From the NCBI GenBank assembly GCA_025359785.1, contig JANYET010000074.1:1-64000 (forward strand): a stretch of 64,000 nt of DNA, in the 5' to 3' direction. Numbering within the stretch: position 1 is the first letter of the stretch; each line of letters starts with the position of its first letter. The position numbers and the translations under genes were made by a program. Positions 1-8,034 of the stretch are shown piece by piece. The notes beneath the pieces are model-generated. The model made no database searches. It saw only the letters and a program-made list of their open reading frames with translations, and was not told the DNA's origin. Source of the DNA: Alphaproteobacteria bacterium. Its GTDB lineage: Bacteria > Pseudomonadota > Alphaproteobacteria > Caulobacterales > Caulobacteraceae.

Positions 1-389
1 AGAAGGGCCAGAACACCGCGGCCATCTGGGACTCGATCCTCGAGAACGAGGGCTCGGTCCAGCACCTGGACTGCCTCTCGGCCGACGACAAGGACGTCTA
101 CAAGACCGCCTTCGAGCTGGACCAGCGCTGGGTGGTGGAACTGGCCGCCGACCGCACGCCCGATATCTGCCAGTCGCAGTCGGTGAACATCTTCCTGGCT
201 GGCGACGTGGATAAGTGGGACCTGCACATGCTCCATTTTTCCGCCTGGGAGCGCGGGTGCAAGTCGCTTTACTACATGCGGTCCAAGTCGGTGCAGCGGG
301 CGAGCCATGCGGGCGGCGAGACGCAGGTGGCCGTCGATATGTCCGGGGCCGCGAAGACCGACTACGAGGAATGCCTCGCCTGCCAGTAG
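1..389 (+). CDS. nrdA: Ribonucleoside-diphosphate reductase alpha subunit (class Ia), C-terminal part
   Basis: The 5' end lies outside the window. The visible frame begins at base 3 and encodes the last 128 residues. NrdA reduces ribonucleotides to deoxyribonucleotides in the cytosol together with NrdB. Family-typical stretches are DRTPDICQSQSVN, the thiyl-chain region with LYYMRSKSVQRA, and a C-terminal cysteine pair in EECLACQ, which in this family shuttles electrons from thioredoxin or glutaredoxin to the active site. The partner nrdB is on the same strand but starts only at 4523, with four unrelated genes between, so the two are not a simple operon here. Confidence 0.93.
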   Translation, partial: KGQNTAAIWDSILENEGSVQHLDCLSADDKDVYKTAFELDQRWVVELAADRTPDICQSQSVNIFLAGDVDKWDLHMLHFSAWERGCKSLYYMRSKSVQRASHAGGETQVAVDMSGAAKTDYEECLACQ

Positions 390-568
390 GCGACGAGGTT
401 CCAGCATAACACGCCGGCGCCGGGCGCCCAAAAATTAACTGCGTCGGTGCGCCGCACCGGCACGGGTCTTGCAAGTCGTCGATTTGACTCGCGCAAGCCC
501 AGGCAGGCGCCTAGGCTTGCGTTGGGGAACCGCAGCGTGTGTTCGCGCCGCGGACTGGGGAGATGACG

Positions 569-1399
569 ATGCGGCCGCTGGCGATAGCAGCCACCGTCCT
601 GACCTGCGCAGCGGCCAGCGCCGCGGGCGCGCAATCCCTGTCTTCCCTGTCTTCGGCATCATCCGAGCGCGCGCTGCTGAACAGCGCGGCCTTCGCGCCG
701 CCGGCCCCGAGCGCCTATGTCGATCCCATCGACCGGATGATGTCGCGCGAGGCCTATGTGCCCGGCGCGGGCCCGGCGCGCTGGACCACCGGCGAGGCGC
801 CGCTGGCCGGCAACACCCAGCTGCGGATCAGCGTCGGCGGCACGCTCAAGGCGCCAGGCGGCCTGCCGCTCAACCCGGCCAACGGTCAGTTCGACGCCTC
901 GGCCTATGAGGTGGCCCTGACCCACGACTGGCCCTCGGCCCTGGCCTTCGAGGGCCGCGGCTTCGGCATCGACCTGACCCCGCACGCCGGCGTCGGCGTG
1001 ACCAGCGTCGGCGGCTCGGCCGAGGCCGGGGCGACCCTTCGCCTGATGCAGCGCGACGCCAACGCCACTGCGCGGCTGAAGGCGCTGGGCATCCGCGACG
1101 GCGCGTCGAGCTTCGGCGACAAGGGCCGCTGGTACCTGTTCGCCGCCGCCAGCGGCCGGGCCGTGGGCCTCAACATGCTGCACGGCGACCAGGGCTGGAA
1201 CCGCGCCGGCTGGACCACCGACGCCACCTCCAAACTGACCGGCGACGCCCAGGTCGGCGTCGGCTGGCGCAAGGGCGCGATGCAGACCTCGTTCGGCTAC
1301 ATCCACCGCGAGGTGAAGGGCCAGAACATGCTGTTCGGCGTCGATCCCAAGTCCGACTCAGTGGTGGCCTTCTCGCTGTCGATCAGGCCGCACCTCTAG
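569..1399 (+). CDS. Putative outer-membrane LpxR-like (DUF2219) protein
   Basis: A 276-residue protein with an N-terminal signal peptide (MRPLAIAATVL, cleavage near AGAQS). The start at 569 is preferred over 563 because the GGGGAG Shine-Dalgarno ends six bases before it. The second half is rich in alternating glycine and aromatic residues and has stretches such as SAEAGATLRLM, a GDxQVGVGW segment and FGYIHREVKGQ that recall LpxR, the outer-membrane lipid A 3'-O-deacylase. It is probably a beta-barrel. I could not confirm the LpxR catalytic residues, so enzyme activity is not claimed. It stands alone, 11 bp from the convergent mddA. Confidence 0.55.
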   Translation: MRPLAIAATVLTCAAASAAGAQSLSSLSSASSERALLNSAAFAPPAPSAYVDPIDRMMSREAYVPGAGPARWTTGEAPLAGNTQLRISVGGTLKAPGGLPLNPANGQFDASAYEVALTHDWPSALAFEGRGFGIDLTPHAGVGVTSVGGSAEAGATLRLMQRDANATARLKALGIRDGASSFGDKGRWYLFAAASGRAVGLNMLHGDQGWNRAGWTTDATSKLTGDAQVGVGWRKGAMQTSFGYIHREVKGQNMLFGVDPKSDSVVAFSLSIRPHL

Positions 1400-1409
1400 G
1401 CGAAACCCG

Positions 1410-2138
1410 CTACCGGCCGCGCGGCAGCGGCAGGATCATCGAGACCCGGCGGCGATAGTCCCGGTAGCGGTCGCCGAACACGTTGATCAGGTCATGCTCC
1501 TCGAACTGGATGGCCACCAGCACGTAGACCGTGCTGCCGAGCGCGAACAGCAGGCGGCCCTGGCTCATCACCGGCGCCGCCCAGAAGGCCATCAGGAACC
1601 CCAGATAGAGCGGGTGGCGCACCAGCCGGTAGAACAGCGGCGTCTGGAATTCCGAAGGCGGAACCTCGCCGCTGCGGCGGTAGGTCCACACCTGGCGCAG
1701 GCCGAACAGGTCGTAGTGGTTGATCATGAAGGTGCTGGACAGCAGCACCACCCAGCCCAGGACGTACACGCCCCAGAGCGCTGTCGTCGCGAGGCCGGGG
1801 CCGACGTCCCAGACCGTGGCGGGCAGGGGCCGCCACTGCCAGCAGATCAGGTCGAGCGCCAGCGTCGAGAACAGCACATAGGTCGACCGCTCGATCACCG
1901 GCGGCACGATCTTCGTCCAGACCGCCTTGAAAGCCGGGCGCGCCATCAGGCTGTGCTGCACCGCGAAGATGCCCAGCAGCCCCAGGTCGATCAGCGCGCT
2001 GGGGACCAGCGGCCCCACCGGTCCGCTGTCGATGGTCTTTGGCACGGCCAAGTCGCCGATGAAGGCGATGGTGTAGAGGAAACTCACCGTGAAGAAGATG
2101 TAGGCGACAGCGCCGTAGAAGATGGCCAGAATGCGCAT
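1410..2138 (-). CDS. mddA: Methanethiol S-methyltransferase (MddA family)
   Basis: A 242-residue integral membrane protein with five to six hydrophobic segments. The family methylates methanethiol with S-adenosylmethionine to give dimethyl sulfide, and is related to isoprenylcysteine methyltransferases (NnrU/ICMT fold). Typical features are FAVQHSLMARP in the middle, a NHYDLFGLRQVW loop and the C-terminal signature LVRHPLYLGFL followed by FEEHDL and FGDRYRDYRRRV. The start is ATG at 2138; upstream extension would run into the divergent regulator. It is divergent from the AraC gene at 2225 with an 86-bp gap, which suggests regulation by that protein. Confidence 0.85.
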   Translation of the reverse strand: MRILAIFYGAVAYIFFTVSFLYTIAFIGDLAVPKTIDSGPVGPLVPSALIDLGLLGIFAVQHSLMARPAFKAVWTKIVPPVIERSTYVLFSTLALDLICWQWRPLPATVWDVGPGLATTALWGVYVLGWVVLLSSTFMINHYDLFGLRQVWTYRRSGEVPPSEFQTPLFYRLVRHPLYLGFLMAFWAAPVMSQGRLLFALGSTVYVLVAIQFEEHDLINVFGDRYRDYRRRVSMILPLPRGR

Positions 2139-2224
2139 GGGGGTCACTCGGATAGGTTGCGGGCGCGGCGAACGCCGTTTCGCCCCGGTCACGCTTTGAT
2201 ACCTGTCCCTGCGACGAGAGCACC

Positions 2225-3268
2225 ATGACCGCACAACAAGCAAAGCTTGCCGATCTACCGGCCGGCCTGATGCCGCCAGCCATTGTCCGGGGCCCGGTCG
2301 CCTCGACCGCCGACGTGCTGTCCGAGGTGCTGCGCGCCGTGCGGCTCAGCGGCTCGGTGTTCCTGGACGCCCGCTTCGGCGCGCCCTTCGGGGTGATCAG
2401 CCCGGCCCGCTGGGACGCCGCCCAGCCCACCGCGCACCTGCGCCACGCCAGCGTCTTCCACCTGATCGCCGAAGGCCGCTGCATGCTGGAGACGGCGCAG
2501 GGCGAGGTCTTCCAGCTGGAGACCGGCGATGCGGTGCTGCTGCCGTTTACCGCCGCGCACCGGCTGTGGGCGGGCGATCCGGAACGCTTTGTCGACGCCG
2601 TCGAAGTGCTGGTCCCCGGCCCCATCGACGGCATCTACACCTCCAGTTTCAGCGGCGGCGACGGGGAGAAGACACGGTTCGTCTGCGGCCTGCTGGAATC
2701 CGCCGAGATGCTGGCCGCCCCACTGTTCCGCTCGCTGCCCGCGGTGGTGATCGAACATACCGGCGACGACCCGATGACCGGGATGATGGTGGCGACCGTG
2801 CGCGAGATCCTGCGCCAGCTCGACGACGCCCAGGCCGGCGCGCCGCTGATGCTGGGCCGGCTGATGGAACTGCTGTTCGTCGAGACCCTGCGCCGCCACG
2901 CCGCCAAGCTGCCGCCGGGCGCTACCGGCCTGCTGGCCGGGCTCGCCGACCCGGTGATCGGCCGCGCCCTGCAGGCGATCCACGCCGACCCCGCGCGGCG
3001 CTGGGACCTGGAAGGCCTGGCGCGCGAGGCCGGCGCCTCGCGGACCGCGCTGGCCGAGCGGTTCAACGCGGTGCTGGGCAAGCCGCCCATCGAATACCTG
3101 GCCGGCTGGCGGCTGCAACTGGCCGGCGAGCGGCTGCGCGAAGGCCCCGACAACATCGCCCGCGTCGCCGAACACGTCGGCTATGACAGCGAAGCCGCCT
3201 TCGCCCGGGCGTTCAAGCGCGCCATGGGGGTCAGCCCCGGGCGGTGGCGGTCGGGCGTGGCGGGGTGA
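2225..3268 (+). CDS. AraC family transcriptional regulator with cupin sensor domain
   Basis: A 347-residue cytoplasmic regulator. Roughly residues 25-200 form an AraC-type cupin ligand domain (HLIAEGRCMLET, GDAVLLPF), and about residues 245-345 form the double helix-turn-helix (LAREAGASRTALAERF, then VAEHVGYDSEAAFARAFKR and GVSPGRWR). The last motif is the AraC/XylS signature. A GAGAG sequence precedes the ATG. It is divergent from mddA and shares their 86-bp gap, so it is the obvious candidate controller of mddA and of itself; the ligand is unknown. Its 3' end overlaps the end of the convergent PEP-CTERM gene by 38 bp. Confidence 0.88.
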   Translation: MTAQQAKLADLPAGLMPPAIVRGPVASTADVLSEVLRAVRLSGSVFLDARFGAPFGVISPARWDAAQPTAHLRHASVFHLIAEGRCMLETAQGEVFQLETGDAVLLPFTAAHRLWAGDPERFVDAVEVLVPGPIDGIYTSSFSGGDGEKTRFVCGLLESAEMLAAPLFRSLPAVVIEHTGDDPMTGMMVATVREILRQLDDAQAGAPLMLGRLMELLFVETLRRHAAKLPPGATGLLAGLADPVIGRALQAIHADPARRWDLEGLAREAGASRTALAERFNAVLGKPPIEYLAGWRLQLAGERLREGPDNIARVAEHVGYDSEAAFARAFKRAMGVSPGRWRSGVAG

Positions 3269-4094
3269 GGGCCGTGGCCCGGCGTCGGCGCAGGCCTGTG
3301 CCGGCCAGACCGAAACCGGCGATCATCAGCGCCCAGGTCCCCGGCTCAGGGATGGGCGCGGCAGGCGCTTCGACGATATCCCAGAAGAAATCACCCAGCA
3401 TGGCGCCGCGATAGGCCCGCCCGAAGTTGGAGCCCGCGATGTTCGAGTTGTTGACCAGGGAAAACGTGTAGGTCTGGCCGGCGACGAGCGCGAAATCACG
3501 GTCGCCCGTGCGGGGTCCCGCGCCCGTGACGTCGAACAGGTCGATGACGGTCACGCCGTTGAGCTGAAGGTTCCAGCTGCTGAGGCCGAAGGGGGTGTTG
3601 GCAGGCACTCCGACGGTGTTCGGGGGTACGGCGGTATCGGGACGCACCTGTCCTTCCCATCGGAACAGACCGTCGCCGTCGGCCCTGAAGGTGTACGACC
3701 AATTGGGATTGAGGCCGTCGAACGCCGCGCCCTTGAGCATCGGGTCCGGGTCGCCGTCGCCGCCGATCTGACCGAAGTTCCACCGCCACTCGAGGTCCAC
3801 GGACCCGGATTTGCCGTCCGCACCCCACCGCGCGACGTTGCCGCCGACGGCCGAAGCCGAGCTGACACCGATCGCCGGGCCCTGATAGCTGGCTTCGGCG
3901 TGTGCGAACACGAAGAGATCTTGCGGCGCGCTCACCCAGTTGCCCGCATCCATATGGGTATCCGTCGTCGCCAGGAAGTTGACGAAGGCCTGGGACTGGA
4001 CCTGGGCGGATCCGGAGAGGGGCGTAAGCGCCGAGGCCGGAGACGCCAGGGCGCCGGCGACGGCCGCCACCGCGAACGCGAGATGAAGACGCAT
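3231..4094 (-). CDS. PEPxxWA-CTERM sorting domain protein
   Basis: A 287-residue exported protein. It starts at ATG 4094 with a signal peptide (MRLHLAFAVAAVAGALASP, cleavage near ASALT). It ends with the exosortase-type sorting signal IPEPGTWALMIAGFGLAG followed by an arginine cluster, the form common in Caulobacterales and sphingomonads. The middle is beta-rich and polar with no recognised catalytic motif. Known of the class: the C-terminus is processed by an exosortase for surface display or release, often with extracellular polysaccharide. No exosortase gene is in this window. The 3' end overlaps the AraC gene by 38 bp tail to tail. Confidence 0.85.
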   Translation of the reverse strand: MRLHLAFAVAAVAGALASPASALTPLSGSAQVQSQAFVNFLATTDTHMDAGNWVSAPQDLFVFAHAEASYQGPAIGVSSASAVGGNVARWGADGKSGSVDLEWRWNFGQIGGDGDPDPMLKGAAFDGLNPNWSYTFRADGDGLFRWEGQVRPDTAVPPNTVGVPANTPFGLSSWNLQLNGVTVIDLFDVTGAGPRTGDRDFALVAGQTYTFSLVNNSNIAGSNFGRAYRGAMLGDFFWDIVEAPAAPIPEPGTWALMIAGFGLAGTGLRRRRATALTPPRPTATARG

Positions 4095-4522
4095 GGTCAA
4101 ACCCTCAACCTGAGAACCTTGTCCGCCAAGATACCGGGGTAAACCCAGCGACGGTTGAACGGGGAGGTCAAAGAGTTGGCGCCGAGCGTCAAATGCCAAC
4201 GTCGGCAAAGGCATGGGACGATGGCGGCCTCATGGGGCGGGACACGTCACGGCCAGAACAACGGATCGCCAGCCCTGCCCAACCGGTGTCTGAAGACGCA
4301 TCCACCGGGGCCAGCCAACCTATCGCGATCCGAAAGGGGGGATGGCGACGGTCACCCACCCGTGGAGACCGTCTCGCGCCATCGCCGCTGACCCGCAGAT
4401 ATCCACCGCGCATCACAAGCTCGTGGATAATCGCTAGATGCGGCGTGGTGGGCCTTTACGACCTACAACATGTGGTGTCATCTGAGTGGACACCGGAATC
4501 CACCAGCCGCGGATATAGCTCG
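4095..4522. other. Intergenic region upstream of nrdB
   Basis: A 428-bp gap holding the divergent control regions of the PEP-CTERM gene and nrdB. No convincing gene was found. The only structured element is the inverted repeat at 4474-4494. Confidence 0.5.
4474..4494. promoter_or_regulatory. Inverted repeat upstream of nrdB, possible operator
   Basis: GGTGTC and GACACC form a 6-bp inverted repeat around a 9-base spacer, 28 bp before the nrdB start. It overlaps an imperfect palindrome ACAACATGTGGT (4465-4476) that loosely resembles half of an NrdR box. A second box at the usual helical spacing was not found, so assignment to NrdR is weak. Confidence 0.25.
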
Positions 4523-5581
4523 ATGAGTCCCTCGCCCGTCTCCAATATCCGAACCCTGCCTGGCCTGCTGACGCCGTCGGCCGCTTACAAGCCGTTCCGC
4601 TATCCCTGGGCCTACGAGTTCTGGAAGAAGCAGCAGCAGGTCCACTGGATGCCCGAAGAGGTGCCGCTGGGCGAGGACTGCAAGGACTGGGCGACCAAGC
4701 TCAACGACAAAGAGCGCAACCTGCTGACGCAGATCTTCCGGTTCTTCACCCAGTCGGACGTCGAGGTGAACGACAACTACATGGAGCGCTACGCCCGCGT
4801 CTTCAAACCGACCGAAGTGAAGATGATGCTGGCCGCCTTCTCCAACATGGAGACCATCCACATCGCCGCCTACGCCCTGCTGCTCGAGACGATCGGCATG
4901 CCGGACGCCGAGTTCACGGCCTTCCTCGACTACCAGGCGATGCGCGACAAGCACGACTACATGCAGCAGTTCGGGGTCGAGACCGAGGCCGATATCGCCC
5001 GCACCATCGCCATGTTCGGCGGCTTCACCGAGGGGCTGCAACTGTTCGCCAGCTTCGCCATGCTGATGAACTTCCCGCGCCACAACAAGATGAAGGGCAT
5101 GGGCCAGATCGTCAGCTGGAGCGTGCGCGACGAGAGCCTGCACTGCGAGGGGATGATCAAGGTCTACCACGCCTTCGCCGCCGAGACCGGCTGCGTGACC
5201 AAGTCCGTCGCCGCCGACATCGTCGACTGCTGCAAGACGGTGGTCGGCCTGGAGGACAAGTTCATCGACCTGGCCTTCGAGGCCGGCGAGATCCAGGGTA
5301 TGACGCCCGACGACATCAAGGCCTACATCCGCTTCATCGCCGACTGGCGCCTGCGCCAGCTTCGCCTGCCGGAAGTCTACGGCGTGAAGGAAAACCCGCT
5401 GCCCTGGCTGCAGTCGATGCTGAGCGGCGTCGAACACGCGAACTTCTTCGAGGCGCGGTCAACCGAGTATTCCAAGGCGGCCACCCGGGGGCAGTGGCAT
5501 GGCGGCGAGGGCGTGTGGGCGAGCTTTGACGCGATGCAGGTGAAGAAGGGTGCGGCGCCGGAGGGGGTGTTGGGGGCGTAG
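4523..5581 (+). CDS. nrdB: Ribonucleoside-diphosphate reductase beta subunit (class Ia)
   Basis: A 352-residue ferritin-like subunit that houses the diiron-tyrosyl radical cofactor and pairs with NrdA in dNTP synthesis. Visible ligands are Asp79 (QSDVEVND), Glu110 and His113 (METIHIAAY), with radical Tyr117 four residues after the His as in E. coli. A second E-x2-H pair lies in VRDESLHCEGM. All key residues are present, so it should be active. The frame stays open upstream to 4193, but ATG 4523 gives the normal N-terminus (NIRTLPGLLTPS). It is separated from nrdA by 4.1 kb of unrelated genes and so needs its own promoter. Confidence 0.95.
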   Translation: MSPSPVSNIRTLPGLLTPSAAYKPFRYPWAYEFWKKQQQVHWMPEEVPLGEDCKDWATKLNDKERNLLTQIFRFFTQSDVEVNDNYMERYARVFKPTEVKMMLAAFSNMETIHIAAYALLLETIGMPDAEFTAFLDYQAMRDKHDYMQQFGVETEADIARTIAMFGGFTEGLQLFASFAMLMNFPRHNKMKGMGQIVSWSVRDESLHCEGMIKVYHAFAAETGCVTKSVAADIVDCCKTVVGLEDKFIDLAFEAGEIQGMTPDDIKAYIRFIADWRLRQLRLPEVYGVKENPLPWLQSMLSGVEHANFFEARSTEYSKAATRGQWHGGEGVWASFDAMQVKKGAAPEGVLGA

Positions 5582-5587
5582 GGGGGC

Positions 5588-6286
5588 TCAGGTGTTAGTC
5601 GTCTCAATGGGCTTCAAGCAATCGTCATCCACACCGTTGAAGAGAGCTGTCAGCGCCAAGCTGAATGCGCAGGTTGGTTGGCGGGGATCGCCATGGACAA
5701 AGAGATAGTTTGATACCTCGGTCCGACGCCGCACGTCCGGATCAAGGGCGTCTCCATACTCCATCCAGGCCCAAACAGCGATGCTCCGACTGTTAGAATA
5801 GGCGTCCCAGATTTTCTCCGCCGAAATGTCCACATGAGTAGAGACCAGCTGGCCAGGGCCGATATTGCCCGGATGAAACTGTGCATCGGGAAGGTTTGGG
5901 AAATCGAAACCCGCCGGGATTTTGTAATTATCCGGCAATTCGGCCCAATTGCCCGTTGAAATCGTCTTGAGTGCGGGTGTAAGGCCCGCGTTTTTCCATC
6001 GAACTTGGATATGCCATTCCAACCCAGCGCCAGAGATGCGCGGCTCAAAGTGGTAGCCTTCGTTGTGGACGTAAGCTCGGAGCTGACGTTTGGCGGTTTC
6101 AGCGCCTTGCTTGATTGCGCTTTCTGCCGCGCGAGCGGCCTGAGTGGCGGCATCAGCGGCCTCCTTCGCAATCTTCACGTTTTGATTGGTTAGCTCGGCC
6201 TGTCGCTTACCGACTTGCCAAAGGAAATATGTGAGGACGGCGACGGCCAAAGCCGAGATCGCTTGAAGCCAATCTGTGATCTTCAT
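5588..6286 (-). CDS. Hypothetical membrane-anchored protein
   Basis: A 232-residue protein of unknown function. Starting at ATG 6286 (MKITDWLQ), it has one N-terminal transmembrane helix (AISALAVAVLTYFLW), then an alanine-rich, probably coiled-coil stretch (about residues 30-70), then a beta-rich soluble domain of about 150 residues. This layout recalls small single-pass proteins of genomic islands. Base composition is visibly less GC-rich than the neighbours, with codons such as TTA and AAT, which suggests recent acquisition. It is convergent with nrdB (6-bp gap), and its upstream side abuts the repeat cluster starting at 6433. Confidence 0.65.
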   Translation of the reverse strand: MKITDWLQAISALAVAVLTYFLWQVGKRQAELTNQNVKIAKEAADAATQAARAAESAIKQGAETAKRQLRAYVHNEGYHFEPRISGAGLEWHIQVRWKNAGLTPALKTISTGNWAELPDNYKIPAGFDFPNLPDAQFHPGNIGPGQLVSTHVDISAEKIWDAYSNSRSIAVWAWMEYGDALDPDVRRRTEVSNYLFVHGDPRQPTCAFSLALTALFNGVDDDCLKPIETTNT

Positions 6287-6432
6287 CTGCTCGAGGCCTT
6301 GAATAGATGGGCAATCAACCGTCCGCCAAATCTCACCGCCGAAGCGAGCCTGCCGGCCTCGCCAAGTCAAGGCCGGCAGGCAGAATGGCCGCCATGAGAT
6401 TTGTCGGAGGGTCTGGCCTTACGCCCTCTCTC

Positions 6433-6660
6433 AGATCCTCCCCCAGGCCGAAGGCCGATTGAGGGGGAGGTGGCGCGAAGCGCCGGAGGGGGTTGCAGCC
6501 ACGGCGATGGCGGTGCTTCGAGCCCAGCCAATTCCGCGGTCTCCGTGGCGGCGTGAATGCCGCTCGCGGCGGGACGCGGCGTGGGCTTGAACCCCCTCCG
6601 GCTCGCGGCTTTGCCGCGATCCACCTCCCCCAAATCGCGCTGCGCGCTGGGGGAGGATCT
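6433..6660. repeat. Nested inverted-repeat element
   Basis: A perfect 13-bp outer inverted repeat (AGATCCTCCCCCA at 6433-6445, its complement at 6648-6660) encloses a second, longer imperfect inverted repeat. The inner arms lie at about 6461-6495 and 6587-6631 and contain GGGGGAGG and GGAGGGGGTT blocks. The whole could fold into a long cruciform. There is no transposase. It resembles dispersed extragenic palindromic elements, but copy number could not be checked. Confidence 0.65.
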
Positions 6661-6674
6661 GGGTCGCCTTGCTG

Positions 6675-6783
6675 ATCGTCATGGCCGGGCTTGTCCCGGC
6701 CATCCAGACGCGTCGGCGTTGGGGGTTTGCCTGCGGGGTCGGTGCTTATGGATCCCCGGGACAAGCCCGAGGATGACGGTCAT
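6675..6783. repeat. REP-like extragenic palindrome
   Basis: Arms at about 6675-6707 and 6748-6783 are near-complementary and share the core CGGGCTTGTCCCGG. It directly follows the nested repeat at 6433-6660. It is a typical GC-rich intergenic palindrome with no coding sense. Confidence 0.6.
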
Positions 6784-6835
6784 TGGGGGGGTGCGCCGGG
6801 CCGCGGCCACTTTGCCCAAGAGGTATCCGGTCGCC

Positions 6836-7096
6836 CTAATGGCCCTGGCCGGGTCCGTCCCACTGGGCTTCGTCGGCGCGCCAGGCGGCCTGTTCGTCGA
6901 GCATCTTCTGGGCCTTCGCCCGCCAGGCGTCCCGCTCGCGCGGCGGCAGGTTCATCCAGGATGGGAAGGCGTAGTGCGCCCGGATCCGGGACAGGGTCGT
7001 GCGGCGCGCCATGTCGCCCGCGCGCTCGCGGCAGTCGCTTTCGTAGAGGGCGACCGCGAGGACCTCGATCCCGGCCGCTGTGTCGGGTTCGCTCAT
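6836..7096 (-). CDS. Small hypothetical protein
   Basis: An 86-residue soluble protein of unknown family. It starts at ATG 7096 with GGGAG nine bases upstream. The sequence is charged and tryptophan-rich (FPSWMNLPPRERDAWR, then a predicted helix with Ala, Lys and Glu). There is no signal peptide or membrane segment. It is divergent from the hypothetical gene at 7293, with about 196 bp between them. It is accepted because of its start, codon use and lack of a better frame on either strand. Confidence 0.5.
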   Translation of the reverse strand: MSEPDTAAGIEVLAVALYESDCRERAGDMARRTTLSRIRAHYAFPSWMNLPPRERDAWRAKAQKMLDEQAAWRADEAQWDGPGQGH

Positions 7097-7292
7097 GCCG
7101 CGCCACGCTCCCTGGATCGCCAGACATAGGCGTGATCCGCCGGCCCCTCAATCGGTCTTCCGCCCGACGGAGGATCTGGAATTCGGGACGCGCATCCTCG
7201 TGTCGCGCGTGTGCGTCCGCATTCCCCACCGTCGATGTCGAATCCCCAATCAAAATTTGACTCTGGGCCGGCTTCGCGTTCCTGTTTTGTTC

Positions 7293-7886
7293 ATGAACGC
7301 GATGGTCATTGATGAAGCTCGGGAACAGGCGCTCGGCATCTTCGCCGACGCGGTGCTGAAGCTCGCCCTGCATATCCAGCGCGAGGCGATGGCCGCTGAC
7401 GACCTCGATCAGGCGATCCGCGCCGCCGGCGCCGTCCATCGCCTGGGCCGGGGCCTGCGGCAGACCGTGGCGCTGCAGGCCAAGCTCGGCCGCGAGGCGC
7501 GCATCGAGGCCGCGAAGGCCCAGGCCGACGTTCGGCCCGCCCCGGAACCGGAACCCGAGCCCGAGCCGCTGGATCCGAAGACCCACGCAGTCCGCCGCCG
7601 CCGCGACTGGCTGACCCGCGGTGTCGAACGCTGCGTCTGGAACGAATACGAGCGCGATGAGGAGTCCGGCGAGTTCATCGGCGAGTCGCTGCTGGAAGAC
7701 TTCCACGAGCGCCTGGCCGATCTGATGGCCGACCCCAACGCCTTCCTGGCGCTCGATCCCGACGTGCTGGCGGTCGAGCTCTGCAAGGAGCTCGGCCTGA
7801 CACCGCCCACGTTTCACCCGCGCGCGCCGCCCGTTCCGCCGGCATCACCGGGGATCCCCGCCGCCAGCGGCCACGACTCCTCCTGA
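7293..7886 (+). CDS. Hypothetical protein with Pro-Glu linker
   Basis: A 197-residue protein of unknown function. The N-terminal 70 residues look helical (EQALGIFADAVLKLALH). A proline-glutamate linker (PAPEPEPEPEPLDP) follows at about residue 85, then a second helical, acidic region (GVERCVWNEYERDEESGEF, ESLLEDFHERLADLM) and a proline-rich tail. There is no signal peptide. The start could be ATG 7293 or ATG 7302; no strong Shine-Dalgarno decides. The acidic helical C-terminal part looks like a protein-interaction module, but no family is recognised. Confidence 0.55.
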   Translation: MNAMVIDEAREQALGIFADAVLKLALHIQREAMAADDLDQAIRAAGAVHRLGRGLRQTVALQAKLGREARIEAAKAQADVRPAPEPEPEPEPLDPKTHAVRRRRDWLTRGVERCVWNEYERDEESGEFIGESLLEDFHERLADLMADPNAFLALDPDVLAVELCKELGLTPPTFHPRAPPVPPASPGIPAASGHDSS

Positions 7887-8034
7887 CCCACGGCTCCCAG
7901 GCACGCCTTATTGCGCGATGTCACGGCAGACCAGACGTGACGCATGTCCAGCCGGGCTCGCAAAGGGAACCTCGCCGAGCGGCCGGGGTGGACGCGGCGG
8001 CGCGACCGGGCCGCGCCGCGCGGTCCGGGGTGGC

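Noticed and set aside
4193..4522. A 110-residue N-terminal extension of NrdB.
   Set aside because: The extension is arginine/serine/proline-rich with no conservation, and the normal NrdB start lies at 4523.
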